Shown: positions 8,691-16,933, numbered from the stretch's first letter. The stretch is 23,627 bases of DNA from DATDDB01 sp036524005 (GCA_036524005.1 DATDDB010000033.1:1-23627), one strand, 5' to 3'. The notes: generated from the letters alone by a model not told the origin. Program-made: numbers and translations.

Positions 8691-9197
8691 CTACTTCGCC
8701 CGTTTCGCGCCGAAGGTGTTTTCGACCAGCGGCTTGGCGTCGCGCTGCGGCACATGGCACTGGTTGCAGCTGTAGCGCGCGCCCATCAGGTGGTCGGTCA
8801 CCTTGCCGGGCGCATTGCGCAGGTCGGTGTAGTGACTGGGCGGAATAGGCGTAGGCTGTGCCGCTTCGCGCTTCTGGCCCCATTTATCCGGCTGGTTGTG
8901 GCAGGCGAGGCATGCGTTGTTATCGGCGGTGATCGGCATGAAGTCGCCGGTGTCGTGCGGAATCTGCGGCGGCGCGCCGGGATAGGCGCGCGGCCGCAGC
9001 TGGTTCTGTCCGGGTGCCCCGGCCTTGGTGCTGTATGCGGTCTGCGCGGGCACCTCGAACACGCTGCCCTTGGTGAGCCCCATGCTTTCGGGCTTGATGG
9101 GTTGCGTGGCGGGGGCGGCCGTTGCTGTTGCCATCAGGACGAAGCTGGAAGCCATGCTGGCCATTAGGCGATGGAATGTCATGTGCTGGAGGTTCAT
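8691..9197 (-). CDS. napB: Periplasmic nitrate reductase, dihaem cytochrome c subunit NapB
   Basis: A 168-residue exported protein with an N-terminal signal sequence ending near residue 28 (ATATAAPA) and two c-type haem motifs, CLACH (96-100) and CNQCH (144-148). The region between and before them contains the NapB-typical HDTGDFMPITADNNACLACH arrangement and a distal histidine set (H81, H122, H136 are candidates for axial ligands). NapB passes electrons to NapA in the periplasm. The ATG at 9195-9197 has GAGGAGA seven bases upstream. The gene begins 24 bases after napA and ends before a clear terminator, so it is the last gene of a two-gene operon. Confidence 0.96.
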   Translation of the reverse strand: MNLQHMTFHRLMASMASSFVLMATATAAPATQPIKPESMGLTKGSVFEVPAQTAYSTKAGAPGQNQLRPRAYPGAPPQIPHDTGDFMPITADNNACLACHNQPDKWGQKREAAQPTPIPPSHYTDLRNAPGKVTDHLMGARYSCNQCHVPQRDAKPLVENTFGAKRAK

Positions 9198-9221
9198 TCT
9201 GTTCTCCTCGGTTATGCCGGT

Positions 9222-11960
9222 TCAGGCCTTGTATATCCTGACCGCGCACTTCTTGAAGTCGGTCTGCTTGGAGATCGGGCAGGTGGCATCGAGCGTTACC
9301 TTGTTGATGAACACGCCCTCGTCGAACCAGGGCACGAACACCAGCCCCCTGGGCGGCCGGTTGCGCCGCCCGCCGGTTTCCACCACGGCCTTGATCTTGC
9401 CGCGCCGCGATTCTATCCACGCGACATCGTCCTGCTTGAGGCCGCGCGCCTTGGCATCCTCGGGGTGCATGTAGAGCAGCGCCGAAGGTACCGCAAAATG
9501 CAGTTCGCGCACGCGCCGCGTCATGGTGCCGGAATGCCAGTGTTCGAGCACGCGCCCGGTGGAAAGCCACAGGTCGTAGTGCTCGTCTGGCTGCTCCGCC
9601 GGCGCCGCATAGGGACGGAAGAATATCTTGGCCTTGCCGGGAATGTCGGTCTTGGCCTGGTCGGTGATGCCATCCAGGTTGCCGCTGGGCAGCGACTTGA
9701 ACGCCGTGCCGTAGAAGTCGAAACCGCTGCCCTTCTTTACGTAGGGATCATAGGCTTCATTGAAGCGCCACTGGGTTTCCTTGCCGTCCACCACCGGCCA
9801 CTTGAGGCCGCGCACATCGTCGCGGAAATACACGTCGAATGCAGCAAGGTCGTGCGCATGGCCGCGCCCGAACTGTGAATACTCCTCGAACAGGGCCTTT
9901 TCCGGGAACCAGCGGCCGCCCAGCAGGGTGGCGGTGTGGTTATCGTGCCCGCGTGCCACGGCATCAGGCCATTTGTATTTCTTGTTGTCGGCGGTGGCGA
10001 ACAGCACTTCGTACAGCGTCGCATCCGGCTTGTGGCCCGATCCCTTCAGCACGTCCGGCAGCTTGCCGTCCTCGAAGCCCGCTTCCTTGAGGCCGGGCAG
10101 CTTTTGCTCGCCCCACACCTCCCTGAGCTTGAAGCGCTTGGAGAACTCGATGATCTGCCACAAGTCGCTGCGCGCCTGCCCCGGCGGGGGCACCTGCTCG
10201 CGCCACAGCTGGGTGCGGCGCTCGGCATTGCCATAGCCGCCCCATTTCTCGAAGATCATTGCCGAGGGCAGGATCAGGTCCGCAACCTTGGTGGAGATGC
10301 CGGGATAGGCATCCGACACCACGAGGAAGCAGTCCTTCTCGCGCGCGGCGGTAATCCAGTGGTTGGCATTGGCCGTGTCCTGGAAGGGGTTGCACACCTG
10401 CACCCAGGCCCACTTGATCTGCCCGTCCTCCAGGTCGCGCATCAGCTTGGTGAAGTGGCTGCCGACCTTGGGATTCAGCGTCTTGGCGGGCAGCTTCCAG
10501 ATTTCTTCCGAGTGTGCGCGGTGCTGCGGGTTGTTCACCACCATGTCGGCGGGCAGGCGGTGCGAGAATACGCCGACCTCACGCGCGGTGCCGCAGGCGG
10601 AAGGCTGGCCGGTCAGCGAGAACGCGCCGTTGCCGGGCATGGCCTGCTTGCCCAGCAGCAGGTGCACCATGTATGCCTGCTCGTTCACCCAGGTGCCGCG
10701 CTGGTGCTGGTTGAAGCCCATGGTCCAGAAGCTCACCACCTTGCGCGTCTTTTCGATGTAGAGGTCGGCCAGCTGCTGGAGCTTCTTCTTGAAATCGGCC
10801 AGCGATTCCTGCGCATCGCCCTTGGCCAGCTCGGCGACGAAATCCAGCGTGTAGGGCTCCACGCCTTTCTTGAAATCCTCGAACTTGATCAGCCAGTGCT
10901 TATCGGGCGTGGCGCGGTTGTTCTGCTCCACCCGGGTTCCGGCCTGCTTGCCCTGAGCAATGGCCTCGGCCTGGTTGAGCAGCATCGCCAGTTCCTTGGC
11001 GTTGGTGTCCTTCTCGGCGGCATAGTCGAACTTGTCCGTTCCGCGCAGTCCGTAGCCGATGTCGGTGGGCCCGGCGGCGAATACGCAATGCTTGTTCACG
11101 AAGTCCCAGTCCACCGCGTTGCGCGTCACGATCTCGCGCGCAATGTAATTCATGATCGCGAGGTCTGTGCTCGGCTTGAACACGATCTCGAGATCGGCAA
11201 TGTCGGAGGAGCGGTTGCTCGCCGTGGTCAGGTTGACCACGCGCACATTCGGGTCCTTCAGCCTGCGATCGGAGACGCGCATCCATAGCACCGGGTGCAT
11301 CTCCGCCATGTTGGCGCCCCACAGCACCATGGTGTCGGTGCGCTCGATGTCGTCGTAGTTGCCTGCCGGTTCATCTATGCCGAACACCTGCATGAAAGCC
11401 GCCACTGCGGAGGCCATGCAGTGGCGCGCGTTGGGATCGATGTTGTTGCTGCGGAAACCGGCCTTGAACAACTTTACCGCCGCATAGCCTTCTTGTATGG
11501 TGTGCTGGCCCGAGCCGAAAAACCCGATGCCGCTTGGCCCCAGCTCCTGATAGGCGCGCTTGAATTGCTTTTCCATCTCATCGAAGGCGCGCTCCCAGGA
11601 GACAGGAACGAAATCGCCCTGCTTGTCGAACTTGCCGTCCTTCATGCGCAGCAGGGGCTGGGTGAGCCTGTCCTTGCCGTACAGGATGTTGCCGTTGAAA
11701 TAGCCCTTGATGCAATTGAGCCCGCGGTTCACCGGAGCATCGGCGTCGGCGCGGGTGGCGACGATGCGCCCGTTTTCGGTGGCCACCTGGATGCCGCAGC
11801 CTACGCCGCAGAAGCGGCACACCCCGCGATCCCAGCGCCAGCCGGCCTCGGAACTTTTGGTGGCAGCTTCGGCCATTTCGGAGAGTGGCAGGCCGCCTAA
11901 GGCGGCTGCGGAGGAAACAACTGCGCTTTGCTTGAGAAAATCGCGGCGTGACGTCGTCAT
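9222..11960 (-). CDS. napA: Periplasmic nitrate reductase catalytic subunit NapA (long form)
   Basis: A 912-residue molybdopterin (bis-MGD) enzyme that reduces nitrate to nitrite. It has a Tat signal (SRRDFLK, residues 4-10), four [4Fe-4S] cysteines at 48, 51, 55 and 83, and the molybdenum-ligand cysteine C181 in NARHCMASAV. The C-terminal domain has VLEHWHSGTMTRR and the VFVPWFDEG stretch. At 912 residues it is longer than the roughly 830-residue enterobacterial type and nearer to the about 925-residue forms known in Epsilonproteobacteria. Extra sequence is visible at about residues 310-360 and around 640-740. The start ATG has AAGGAGA nine bases upstream. Only napB follows; napC, napD, napF and napGH are absent from the window. 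The 154-base gap upstream, shared with psd, shows no clear FNR or NarL box. Confidence 0.98.
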   Translation of the reverse strand: MTTSRRDFLKQSAVVSSAAALGGLPLSEMAEAATKSSEAGWRWDRGVCRFCGVGCGIQVATENGRIVATRADADAPVNRGLNCIKGYFNGNILYGKDRLTQPLLRMKDGKFDKQGDFVPVSWERAFDEMEKQFKRAYQELGPSGIGFFGSGQHTIQEGYAAVKLFKAGFRSNNIDPNARHCMASAVAAFMQVFGIDEPAGNYDDIERTDTMVLWGANMAEMHPVLWMRVSDRRLKDPNVRVVNLTTASNRSSDIADLEIVFKPSTDLAIMNYIAREIVTRNAVDWDFVNKHCVFAAGPTDIGYGLRGTDKFDYAAEKDTNAKELAMLLNQAEAIAQGKQAGTRVEQNNRATPDKHWLIKFEDFKKGVEPYTLDFVAELAKGDAQESLADFKKKLQQLADLYIEKTRKVVSFWTMGFNQHQRGTWVNEQAYMVHLLLGKQAMPGNGAFSLTGQPSACGTAREVGVFSHRLPADMVVNNPQHRAHSEEIWKLPAKTLNPKVGSHFTKLMRDLEDGQIKWAWVQVCNPFQDTANANHWITAAREKDCFLVVSDAYPGISTKVADLILPSAMIFEKWGGYGNAERRTQLWREQVPPPGQARSDLWQIIEFSKRFKLREVWGEQKLPGLKEAGFEDGKLPDVLKGSGHKPDATLYEVLFATADNKKYKWPDAVARGHDNHTATLLGGRWFPEKALFEEYSQFGRGHAHDLAAFDVYFRDDVRGLKWPVVDGKETQWRFNEAYDPYVKKGSGFDFYGTAFKSLPSGNLDGITDQAKTDIPGKAKIFFRPYAAPAEQPDEHYDLWLSTGRVLEHWHSGTMTRRVRELHFAVPSALLYMHPEDAKARGLKQDDVAWIESRRGKIKAVVETGGRRNRPPRGLVFVPWFDEGVFINKVTLDATCPISKQTDFKKCAVRIYKA

Positions 11961-12082
11961 TTTATTTTTCTCCTTGGCTGTGAAGTTGCGCGGGTTACTT
12001 TACCCGTGGCAGGAGAGGCTGCCAAGCTTTTTTGCGTTCGCTGCCCGGCTTTGCCCCGCCATCCCGCCTGGCCCGGCTGGGT

Positions 12083-12088
12083 TATAAT
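12083..12088 (+). promoter_or_regulatory. Likely -10 element for psd
   Basis: A perfect TATAAT lies 27 bases before the psd GTG. The expected -35 region is GC-rich and does not match TTGACA. It resembles the GTTAAAAT site in front of typA, suggesting a shared local promoter style. Confidence 0.5.
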
Positions 12089-12114
12089 GCCCGGATTTCG
12101 CCTCCGGGGGTTTC

Positions 12115-12981
12115 GTGCCAGACCGTCTAGCCGTTTTGCTGCAATACCTTTACCCCAAGCGGGCGTTCACGCAGCTTGCCGGGAGTTTTGCCCGCGCCCG
12201 CCTGGGCGGTTTCACCACCTGGATGATACGCCGTTTTGCCGCGCGCTACGGCGTGAACATGCAGGAAGCGGAGAATCCCGACCTGGCGAGCTATGCCTGC
12301 TTCAACGACTTCTTCACCCGCCCCCTCAAGCCGGGCGCGCGCCCGCTGGCCGATGCGGCCTTCCTGTGCCCGGTGGATGGCGCGATCAGCCAGTTCGGCG
12401 CGATCGAGCGCGACAGCATCTTCCAGGCCAAGGGCCACACCTACACCGCCACCGCGCTGGTGGGCGGCGATGCAGAGCTGGCCGCGCGCTTCCAGAACGG
12501 CAGCTTCGCCACGCTTTACCTCAGCCCGAAGGATTACCACCGCATCCACATGCCCTGCGCAGGCACGCTCAAGAGCATGACCTACGTGCCGGGCGAACTG
12601 TTCTCGGTGAACCCCGCCACGGCGCGCGGCGTGCCGGGGCTGTTCGCCCGCAACGAGCGCGTGGTGTGCGTGTTCGAAAGCGAGTCAGGCCCCTTCGTTC
12701 TGGTGCTGGTCGGCGCCACCATAGTCGGCAGCATGGCGACCGTGTGGCACGGCGTGGTCAACCCCCCGCGCACGCGCGGCATCCGCCGCTGGCATTACGA
12801 AACCCGCGTCATCGCCCTCAGGCAAGGCGAGGAAATGGGCCGCTTCCTGCTCGGCTCCACCGTGGTGATGCTGTTCCCGAAAGACACGCTGCGCTTCAAC
12901 CCGGCGTGGCAACCCGCGCGCGCAATCCGCATGGGCGAGGCGATGGGCGGGCGTAACGGTACTCAAAGCCAGCCAGCGTAG
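12115..12981 (+). CDS. psd: Phosphatidylserine decarboxylase proenzyme
   Basis: A 288-residue membrane-associated enzyme that makes phosphatidylethanolamine from phosphatidylserine. It is made as a proenzyme and self-cleaves at LGST (residues 246-249), leaving a pyruvoyl group on the small subunit from S248. The other triad members are visible: D89 in CPVDGAIS and H145 in SPKDYHRIHMP. The length is normal. The start is GTG at 12115, giving the MxDRLAVLLQYLYP beginning usual for this group. The ribosome site is weak (GGGGG at 12105-12109). The gene is divergent from napA and convergent with apt, with a 77-base gap to the apt end in which I see no strong terminator. It appears to be a stand-alone housekeeping gene. 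Confidence 0.98.
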   Translation: MPDRLAVLLQYLYPKRAFTQLAGSFARARLGGFTTWMIRRFAARYGVNMQEAENPDLASYACFNDFFTRPLKPGARPLADAAFLCPVDGAISQFGAIERDSIFQAKGHTYTATALVGGDAELAARFQNGSFATLYLSPKDYHRIHMPCAGTLKSMTYVPGELFSVNPATARGVPGLFARNERVVCVFESESGPFVLVLVGATIVGSMATVWHGVVNPPRTRGIRRWHYETRVIALRQGEEMGRFLLGSTVVMLFPKDTLRFNPAWQPARAIRMGEAMGGRNGTQSQPA

Positions 12982-13058
12982 GGCGGAAGCCTCCTTGCGG
13001 GGCGTTCCTCCCGGTCGCCCTGGACATAATGCCAGGCGCGGTTGCAGTCAGGCCACGC

Positions 13059-13586
13059 TCAATCCCCCTCGAACTCGCACAGCGCAAACACCTTGTGCCC
13101 GAGCTTCTCCAGCCGTGCGCGGCCGCCGATGTCCGGCAGGTCGATGATGAAGCAGCATTCCACGATCTGGCCGCCGATTTTTTCGATCAGTTTGCAGGCC
13201 GCCTCCGCCGTGCCGCCGGTGGCAATGAGGTCGTCCACCAGCAGTACTTTTTCGCCCTTGGAAATTGCATCGGTGTGGATCTCGATGCGGTCAGTGCCGT
13301 ATTCCAGCTCGTAGTCGTGACCTATGGTCTCGGCCGGCAGCTTGCCTTTCTTGCGGATAGGCACAAAGCCCTTGCCCATGGCATAGGCCAGCGGTGCGCC
13401 CAGGATGAAGCCGCGCGACTCTATGCCGGCGATTTTGTCTATTTTCATGTCCCGATAGCGCTGCGCCAGTTCGTCCACGGTGGCGTGAAACCCGGAGGGA
13501 TCCTTGAGCAGGGTGGTGATGTCGCGAAACATGATGCCCTGCTTCGGGTAATGCGGAACGGTACGGATTTTCGATTTGATGGCCAT
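13059..13586 (-). CDS. apt: Adenine phosphoribosyltransferase
   Basis: A 175-residue type I phosphoribosyltransferase, the normal Apt length. The PRPP-binding loop LLVDDLIATGGTA is at residues 115-127, with the Apt-typical ESRGFILGAPLAYAMG at 56-70 and the FRDITTLLKDP stretch at 20-30. It turns adenine plus PRPP into AMP in the cytoplasm. The start is the ATG at 13584-13586 (AGGAA upstream). The reading frame stays open further upstream into the aldolase gene, but that extension is not Apt-like. Apt is the last gene of the mtnP-aldolase-apt cluster (8 bases between aldolase and apt), which fits recycling of the adenine that MtnP releases. Confidence 0.97.
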   Translation of the reverse strand: MAIKSKIRTVPHYPKQGIMFRDITTLLKDPSGFHATVDELAQRYRDMKIDKIAGIESRGFILGAPLAYAMGKGFVPIRKKGKLPAETIGHDYELEYGTDRIEIHTDAISKGEKVLLVDDLIATGGTAEAACKLIEKIGGQIVECCFIIDLPDIGGRARLEKLGHKVFALCEFEGD

Positions 13587-13594
13587 GTCTTTTC

Positions 13595-14242
13595 CTAGCT
13601 TTGCTTCTTGTAATCGCTGAATTTCTCCCTGACCTCGTGCATCTGCTGCGTGGTCAGGATATGCGGTTCGCCCGCGCACAGGGCGCGCCAGTAGATTTCG
13701 CACAGGAATTCCGCCTCCATGGCTACCGACAGGGCATCGTCGAGGTCTTTGCCCAGAGCGATCATGCCGTGGTTGGCCAGCAGGCATGCCTTGCGGTCAG
13801 CCAGTGCATCCAGCACGTGATCGGAAAGCTCCTGTTCGCCGAAGACGGCATAGGGTGCGCAGCGTATGCTGTCGCCTCCAGCAAAGGCAACATGGTAATG
13901 CACGGCGGGCACTTCCAGGCGTAGGCAGGCCAGGGTGGTGGCAAAGGTGGAATGCGCATGCAGCACTGCCCCGATCTCGGGGCGCTTTCTCAGGATGTCG
14001 CAATGGAAGCGCCACTCGCTGGAGGGCTTGCGGCCCTTGAGCACCATCCCGCTTTCATCGAGCAGCACCAGGTCCTGTTCGTTCATCGCGGAGACGGGAA
14101 GCGCGGAGGGGGTGATGAGGATATTCTCGCCGCAGCGCACGCTGGCATTGCCCGAGGTGCCGCGGTTGAGCCCATGCTCCACCAGGCGGCGCGAGGTGTG
14201 CAGCAGCGCTGCGCGCAGGCCCTGTTCGGCTTCCCAACTCAT
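13595..14242 (-). CDS. ald2: Class II aldolase, fuculose-1-phosphate aldolase-like; candidate DHAP-shunt aldolase
   Basis: A 215-residue class II (zinc) aldolase/adducin-family protein. It follows E. coli FucA closely in layout: GTSGNAS (28-34), ITPSALP (43-49), PSSEWRFH (73-80) with catalytic E76, zinc ligands H95 and H97 in VLHAHST, and H158 in LLANHG. MtnB dehydratases share the fold but have different motifs, so aldolase is the better call. Its ATG overlaps the mtnP stop codon (ATGA, four shared bases), and apt follows eight bases after its end. The neighbours point to cleavage of 5-methylthioribulose-1-phosphate or 5-deoxyribulose-1-phosphate to DHAP and an aldehyde (the Ald2 step of the DHAP shunt). 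That substrate, and so the gene symbol, is an inference from context. Confidence 0.85.
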   Translation of the reverse strand: MSWEAEQGLRAALLHTSRRLVEHGLNRGTSGNASVRCGENILITPSALPVSAMNEQDLVLLDESGMVLKGRKPSSEWRFHCDILRKRPEIGAVLHAHSTFATTLACLRLEVPAVHYHVAFAGGDSIRCAPYAVFGEQELSDHVLDALADRKACLLANHGMIALGKDLDDALSVAMEAEFLCEIYWRALCAGEPHILTTQQMHEVREKFSDYKKQS

Positions 14243-15111
14243 TTGAGCACGCGCCCCGCCACCGCTTGCAGCTTTTCTTTCATCTCCGCGTCGCGCGCAT
14301 CCGGAGCGGTGATGATTGCGTGCTCCAGCGCGCTGCGGCAGGCGCAATCGTGGGCGTGCACATCGCCTCGCACCTTGGGCGCCGCATGTTTCACCAGCGA
14401 GCGCGCATTGTCGGCATTGGCCAGCAACACATTGATGATCTGGTCCACGGTCACATCGTCATGGTCGGGATGCCAGCAGTCATAGTCGGTCACCATCGCC
14501 ACCGTGGCGTAGCACAGCTCGGCTTCGCGCGCGAGCTTGGCCTCCGGCATGTTGGTCATGCCGATCACGTCGCACGCCCAGGTGCGGTACAGCTCCGATT
14601 CAGCCAGGCTGGAGAATTGCGGGCCTTCCATCACCAGGTAGGTGCCGCCGCGCATCACGTTGATGCGCGCATCCCTGGCTGCGGCCTCGATGTGGTCGCC
14701 CAGGCGCGAACAGACCGGATGTGCCATGGAGACATGCGCCACCAGCCCGCTGCCGAAAAACGACTTGTTGCGCGCAAAGGTGCGGTCGATGAACTGGTCC
14801 ACGATGACGAACATGCCGGGCTTGAGGTGTTCCCTGAGCGAACCCACCGCGCTGACGGAAATCACGTCGGTCACACCGGCGCGCTTCAACGCATCGATAT
14901 TGGCGCGAAAGTTGATTTCGGAAGGCGGAATCTTGTGCCCGCGCCCGTGGCGTGGCAGGAATACCATTTCCTGGCCGTTGAGTTCGCCGAACAGCAGCTG
15001 GTCGGAAGGCTCACCGAACGGCGAAGCGACGCTCTGCCAGCGCTTGTTTGTCAGGCCGTCTATGTCGTAAACGCCGCTGCCGCCGATGATGCCGATTTTT
15101 GCCTGATTCAT
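14239..15111 (-). CDS. mtnP: S-methyl-5'-thioadenosine phosphorylase
   Basis: A 290-residue nucleoside phosphorylase of the PNP/MTAP group. Visible are the phosphate and ribose-site motifs IGIIGGSGVYD (6-16), PRHGRGH (53-59) and SAVGSL (87-92), MEGPQFSSLAESELYR (161-176), MTNMPEAKLAREAE (185-198), and TDYDCW (208-213), whose two aspartates mark preference for 6-aminopurines. It splits 5'-methylthioadenosine (and probably 5'-deoxyadenosine) with phosphate into adenine and the sugar-1-phosphate. The start was set at the ATG at 15109-15111, behind AGGGGGGAA about ten bases upstream. An upstream in-frame extension to 15222 is not conserved-looking. The stop overlaps the aldolase start. The YihY gene ends 76 bases upstream on the same strand. 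Confidence 0.96.
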   Translation of the reverse strand: MNQAKIGIIGGSGVYDIDGLTNKRWQSVASPFGEPSDQLLFGELNGQEMVFLPRHGRGHKIPPSEINFRANIDALKRAGVTDVISVSAVGSLREHLKPGMFVIVDQFIDRTFARNKSFFGSGLVAHVSMAHPVCSRLGDHIEAAARDARINVMRGGTYLVMEGPQFSSLAESELYRTWACDVIGMTNMPEAKLAREAELCYATVAMVTDYDCWHPDHDDVTVDQIINVLLANADNARSLVKHAAPKVRGDVHAHDCACRSALEHAIITAPDARDAEMKEKLQAVAGRVLK

Positions 15112-15187
15112 ATTATTGTTCCCCCCTGTAGCAGGCAGAATGCTAGAGGGAATGGGCGTTTCGCGCAACCGCCCTGCAGAAATTATT

Positions 15188-16093
15188 TTACTCGCCGGTT
15201 TCGATGCGCTCGTACCGCGCAATCACCTGCGCGCCCAGCAGCAATATGGTGGCGGCCAGTTCCATGCTGAGCATCACGATGATGGCCGTGGCCAGCGAGC
15301 CGTAGACCAGGTTCACCTGGGACAGCGTGCCGAGATACCAGCCAAGCGCATGGCGTATGAGTTCCCACAGCAAACTTGCCGTCACCCCGCCTATCAACGC
15401 ATGGCGCACGGTCAGCCTGCCGACCGGCATGAAATAGTAAATCGCGGAAATGAGCAGTATCTCCCCCAGCACACCGAAAACGTAGATCAACTCCCGCGCA
15501 AAAGCGTTCAGCGACCAGATGTGGCCGAGGAATGCCACCTGCCGGTCGCCCAGTGCCGCCAGGTCCACCGAGAGCACCGTGGCCACGAACAGCCCGACAG
15601 CGACGAACAGGATATAGCCGAATGGCAGCAGCACCAGCGAGACCAGGAAGTGGCGCTTGCGTTGCTCGATGCGATGCAGAAAGATCACCGAGATGGCACC
15701 TTCCAGCACCTTGAAGCCCAGCGAGCTGAAAAACAGCATGGTGACGAACAGCACCCAGCCGACCGCTTGCCGGCCATCGAGGAACGATACCAGTTCCGCC
15801 ACCACCGCCCTGCCCTGCCCCGGCGCCACGTACTCCAGCGCGATGCGCAACATGTCGAGCAGCGCGGTACGGTCAACCACATGCGACAGCACGATCACCA
15901 GTAAAATAAGCATGGGCACGATGGAAAGCAGCGCGTAATAGGCAATCGCCCCGGCCTGGAGCAGACCCTGGTTGGCCTGGAAATCCTTGAGCACGCTGAG
16001 CGCAAAAGTACCGGGATTTTTGGCGATATAGGCCATCCTCGGGTCGATGAGCTTCAGGGGGTGGGCAGGCTTTGCGGGTTTCATGGCCCGCAT
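15188..16093 (-). CDS. YihY/UPF0761 family inner-membrane protein
   Basis: A 301-residue multi-pass membrane protein of the YihY (formerly 'RNase BN' or BrkB-like) family. The family opening DFQANQGLLQAGAIAYYALLS is at about residues 37-57, followed by SIVPMLILLVIVL. About six hydrophobic segments are visible, and the last region contains GGVTASLLWELIRHALGWY and YGSLATAIIVML. The physiological role of the family is not settled, and the old RNase BN label is wrong. The start at ATG 16093 has no clear ribosome site. A second ATG three codons on (16084) is possible. It lies seven bases after the broken desaturase gene and 76 bases before mtnP. Confidence 0.93.
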   Translation of the reverse strand: MRAMKPAKPAHPLKLIDPRMAYIAKNPGTFALSVLKDFQANQGLLQAGAIAYYALLSIVPMLILLVIVLSHVVDRTALLDMLRIALEYVAPGQGRAVVAELVSFLDGRQAVGWVLFVTMLFFSSLGFKVLEGAISVIFLHRIEQRKRHFLVSLVLLPFGYILFVAVGLFVATVLSVDLAALGDRQVAFLGHIWSLNAFARELIYVFGVLGEILLISAIYYFMPVGRLTVRHALIGGVTASLLWELIRHALGWYLGTLSQVNLVYGSLATAIIVMLSMELAATILLLGAQVIARYERIETGE

Positions 16094-16100
16094 GTTATCA

Positions 16101-16555
16101 CTAGCGGGCCCTTAATTCCTCCTCCGGCGAGGCAGGGTGCCCTGCCCGCTCGGTGGGCCACTGCTTGCAGGCGGGATCCACCGTGCCCATCATCCGATCC
16201 CAGAACAGGAAATACAGCCCGTAGTTATAGCGCCCGCGGGCATGGTGCTCCTCATGCGCCGTGGAAGTGTTGACCCAGCGCCCCAGCCAGTGGGACGCCA
16301 TGCCTTTCGGGTAGAACTCTCGGCCGCAGTGTCCATAGACATTGTATGCAGTCGAGAGCGTCTGGAATATCAGGAAGGCCAGCGGATGCACGGACATGAG
16401 ATACAGGATGGCGACGACGCCCGCCCCAAACCGCACCGCGCCAGCAGGAATCCCGCCGAGGCCAGCACCAGGTATCGCACGCCGTAGATCGCCACGGCAA
16501 AAAGAAAGGGGGCCAGGAATTGGCCGGGGGAAGGGAAATAGTCAGTTATGAACAT
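16101..16555 (-). pseudogene. Broken sterol desaturase / fatty acid hydroxylase family gene
   Basis: Two pieces of one membrane hydroxylase in different frames. The start (ATG 16555) encodes MFITDYFPSPGQFLAPFLF and a hydrophobic helix up to GFLLARCG. From about 16436 another frame gives LYLMSVHPLAFLIFQTLSTA and the C-terminal diiron box THEE-type stretch NTSTAHEEHHARGRYNYG, then LYFLFWDRMMGTVDP. The family's first histidine boxes (HDxxxYWxHR and HxxHHS) are missing, which implies a deletion of roughly 100 residues as well as a frame change. Without those ligands the diiron site cannot form. If the two-frame break is a sequencing error the deletion still stands. It lies just upstream of the YihY gene. 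Confidence 0.75.
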
Positions 16556-16678
16556 AGTGTTACAGATTGCCGCTGTGCGCCTTCATCAAGTGAGCCTGAG
16601 CTCGCCCGCCAACAGGCAAGGAGCACGCGCATTAGGTGCGCGCGGGCTGAAATCGTTCGACGCCGTGCGCGCATTGCC

Positions 16679-16933
16679 TCAATGTTCCCGCCGCCAGATC
16701 AGTTCCCCGTCCTTCCACACCTCCTTCACGCGATGGTAGGGAATGCTGAGGGTGTTGCCCTCCTCGTCGGTCACCTCGAAACAATACAGGCTGTCCGCCT
16801 CCTGGCGCGCCTCATTCAGCGCCACATACACCAGCCCACCGCGCACATGGTCGAGATAACCGAGCCTGAATTCGCCGCGCCCGAAATCCGGATCCCAGCG
16901 GATGCGGCTCAGCAATTCGTGCAGCGGGATCAT
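16679..16933 (-). CDS. DUF504 (MJ1316-like) family protein
   Basis: An 84-residue protein matching DUF504, also called the MJ1316 or RNA cyclic-group-end-recognition domain. Its diagnostic ends are present: MIPLHELLSRIRWDPDFGRG at the start and IPYHRVKEVWKDGELIWRR at the end, with a LGYLDHV strand between. The domain is predicted, from its association with RNA ligases and phosphoesterases, to bind RNA ends; this has not been shown for bacterial stand-alone forms. The ATG overlaps the stop of the DUF488 gene by four bases (ATGA), so the two are translationally coupled. No strong terminator follows in the 123 bases before the desaturase remnant. Confidence 0.87.
   Translation of the reverse strand: MIPLHELLSRIRWDPDFGRGEFRLGYLDHVRGGLVYVALNEARQEADSLYCFEVTDEEGNTLSIPYHRVKEVWKDGELIWRREH

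Noticed and set aside
9936..11288. 450-residue plus-strand ORF opposite napA
   Set aside because: Antisense shadow of the well-supported napA frame.
13587..13787. N-terminal extension of the apt frame
   Set aside because: It overlaps the aldolase gene, is not Apt-like, and the ATG at 13586 gives the normal Apt length with a ribosome site.
13595..14242. Methylthioribulose-1-phosphate dehydratase (mtnB) as the identity of the aldolase-fold gene
   Set aside because: The PSSEWRFH and GTSGNAS context and the overall match to FucA indicate an aldolase; MtnB-specific motifs are missing.
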